Shown piece after piece: positions 4,936 through 6,320 of a stretch of 6,320 nucleotides of DNA. The notes below the pieces were generated by a model. That model was not told the origin of the DNA. It saw nothing but the letters and a program-made list of their open reading frames with translations, and did no database searches. The DNA is from Chryseobacterium sp. GTDB taxonomy: Bacteria; Bacteroidota; Bacteroidia; Flavobacteriales; Weeksellaceae. Position numbers and translations under genes: made by a program. The stretch covers positions 1 through 6,320 of the forward strand of contig JASLCD010000071.1 of the NCBI GenBank assembly GCA_030146295.1, read 5' to 3'. How positions within the stretch are numbered: the first letter of the stretch is position 1; each line of letters begins with the position of its first letter.

Positions 4936-6303
4936 TTATTTCTTTACGGATTGTTTCTTCCAGTTAGACTTAAAGCTACAGTTGTCGTAACGTCCGTCAA
5001 TGGAGATAAAAGTTGTCGGTAACTTAGAGTTCACAAACTTTTCAACCATTTCGTTTTTCTTTTTATTCAGCGCCATCTGCTTGATTCTGCTGAAGTCTGT
5101 TTCCAGGGTAATCTGGTGAGAAGGAATCACGTCTTCAATTTTAATGATTTTGATCTCCTTTCTCTTATTTTCTTCGTCTTCAAAAGCGGTAGTGATGTCT
5201 CCTTTGTTCAATCCTGCTAATTCGTAGCTGATTGTTCCCGGAATACTTTCTCTTTCAATTTTATCTGAACCATCTGCTCCAGGAATTATTCCTGCATTGA
5301 ATTTTGTTCTTTTATCATCTGAGAATTTAAAAGCGGCATCTTTAAATGTCATTTTACCACTTGCGATAAGACCTCTGATGCTGTCTAATTTTGCTTTTGC
5401 TGTTTTAAGCTCATCATCGGTAGGTACTCCTTTTAACAAGATATGTCTTGCATCATATACTTTACCAGACCTTTTCAATAACTGGATAATGTGGAATCCG
5501 AATTCAGATTCAATAGGATCAGAAATTTCATTTTCCTGAAGGTTCAATGCAGCAGCTTCGAACGGCTTCACCATTTGTCCTTTGTTAATATTCTTATACA
5601 AACCTCCGTTTGCAGCAGATCCTTCATCTTCAGAATAAATTCTAGCCTGGCTCTCAAAAGTCTCTCCTCCAAGAATATCCTTCTTGATCTTTTTCAATCT
5701 GTTGATAAGGTCTTGTTTGTGAGCTTCTGTTAATGTAGGATAGATCATAATCTGAGCTAAAGTAACCTCATCCTTTACCTGTGGAAGCTGTGTTTTATAC
5801 ATATTATAAAAGTCAGTCACCTCATTAGGCGTTACGTCGGCTTTATCCGTTACTCTCTGGTATTTTGCCTGCCCGTAATACTGGTCTGTGTCTATTTTTT
5901 CGATAGCATTCTTCATCTCATAAGCATTTCTGAACTTATAAGCGGCAAGCAATGTTTTTTCGTCCGGAAATTGAGAAAGCAACTGACGGTATTTTGCGTT
6001 AGCCTGCTCCTTGATTGCTGCAGAACGGTTTTCAATTAAGGTATCTTTTTTTGCTTCATATACAAGAAGCTTATTGCTGATAAGGTTTTCCAGGAACTCA
6101 CACTTGTCTGTATTGGTAGCTCCCTGCTGTTTCCCATAATTCATCTGCTCGTTTACATCAGATTCCAAGACAATCTCATTCCCGATAACAGCTGCAATAC
6201 CATCCACCAAATCTCCTTGTTTTAGCTGGGCATTCATCATATTTGAAGAGAATATCATGATGAAAATCCCAAGAAGAAAAGTGATTTTTAGTTTATTTGT
6301 CAT
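4936..6303 (-). CDS. surA: SurA-like periplasmic peptidyl-prolyl isomerase/chaperone
   Basis: The 455-residue protein has a signal peptide (basic MTNKLK, hydrophobic core 7-20, probable cleavage after NMMNA at 25) and so acts in the periplasm, where SurA proteins escort outer-membrane beta-barrel proteins. Residues about 30-150 form the helical SurA N-terminal region. Two parvulin-type domains follow, about 178-275 and 283-390, then a Lys-rich C-terminal helix (395-430) and tail. The first domain keeps the core well (SEDEGSAANGG 224-234, GQMVKPFEAAA 242-252, SEFGFHIIQL 266-275), but the usual first histidine is Q184. The second keeps that histidine (ARHILL, H287) but has lost the GG, the FxxA segment and the final FGxH histidine (K385 by alignment). 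E. coli SurA (428 residues) also has one inactive parvulin domain. The gene is complete, ends at a strong terminator, and begins 17 bases from the window edge, so its upstream partners are not visible. Confidence 0.9.
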   Translation of the reverse strand: MTNKLKITFLLGIFIMIFSSNMMNAQLKQGDLVDGIAAVIGNEIVLESDVNEQMNYGKQQGATNTDKCEFLENLISNKLLVYEAKKDTLIENRSAAIKEQANAKYRQLLSQFPDEKTLLAAYKFRNAYEMKNAIEKIDTDQYYGQAKYQRVTDKADVTPNEVTDFYNMYKTQLPQVKDEVTLAQIMIYPTLTEAHKQDLINRLKKIKKDILGGETFESQARIYSEDEGSAANGGLYKNINKGQMVKPFEAAALNLQENEISDPIESEFGFHIIQLLKRSGKVYDARHILLKGVPTDDELKTAKAKLDSIRGLIASGKMTFKDAAFKFSDDKRTKFNAGIIPGADGSDKIERESIPGTISYELAGLNKGDITTAFEDEENKRKEIKIIKIEDVIPSHQITLETDFSRIKQMALNKKKNEMVEKFVNSKLPTTFISIDGRYDNCSFKSNWKKQSVKK

Positions 6304-6320
6304 TTTACTATTTTAACAAG

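Noticed and set aside
5297..5733. Overlapping + strand open frames inside surA
   Set aside because: Both are antisense to the well-supported parvulin domains and show no independent coding signal.

Overview
The window looks like ordinary chromosomal sequence from a Bacteroidota member, most likely a flavobacterium of the Chryseobacterium/Elizabethkingia type. This is inferred from the AT-rich composition, A-rich leaders with no consistent Shine-Dalgarno sequence, TAnnTTTG-like -7 promoter boxes, and protein sequences of flavobacterial character. No mobile element, CRISPR array, rRNA or tRNA gene was seen. I found no previously undescribed system; the findings are modest regulatory and structural observations.

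Layout from left to right. The left edge carries the last 34 codons of an unidentified + strand gene, which end inside a strong hairpin terminator (about 92-147). That terminator also faces queG from the other side. A gene-free stretch (148-292) with two inverted repeats follows, then queG on the minus strand. A 172-bp divergent region (1232-1403) separates queG from a single-domain rhodanese on the + strand. It holds a consensus -7 box for queG and a tandem 15-bp direct repeat. The rhodanese stop codon lies inside its own terminator, and an HD-superfamily phosphohydrolase starts only 27 bp further on. A hairpin at 2390-2420 separates this pair from convergent minus-strand genes.

The right half is entirely minus strand. 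Read in transcription order it is: a SurA-like periplasmic peptidyl-prolyl isomerase (complete, starting 17 bp from the right edge) with a strong terminator; a conserved-looking protein of unknown function; an FMN-dependent nitronate monooxygenase/FabK-like flavoprotein; and an alpha/beta hydrolase. The last three are closely spaced (67 and 15 bp) and probably co-transcribed, with a possible internal promoter before the flavoprotein gene.

Functions: QueG makes the last step of queuosine tRNA modification. The rhodanese handles sulfane sulfur. SurA chaperones outer-membrane proteins. The flavoprotein and hydrolase may act on related small molecules or acyl compounds, but their substrates cannot be read from the sequence.
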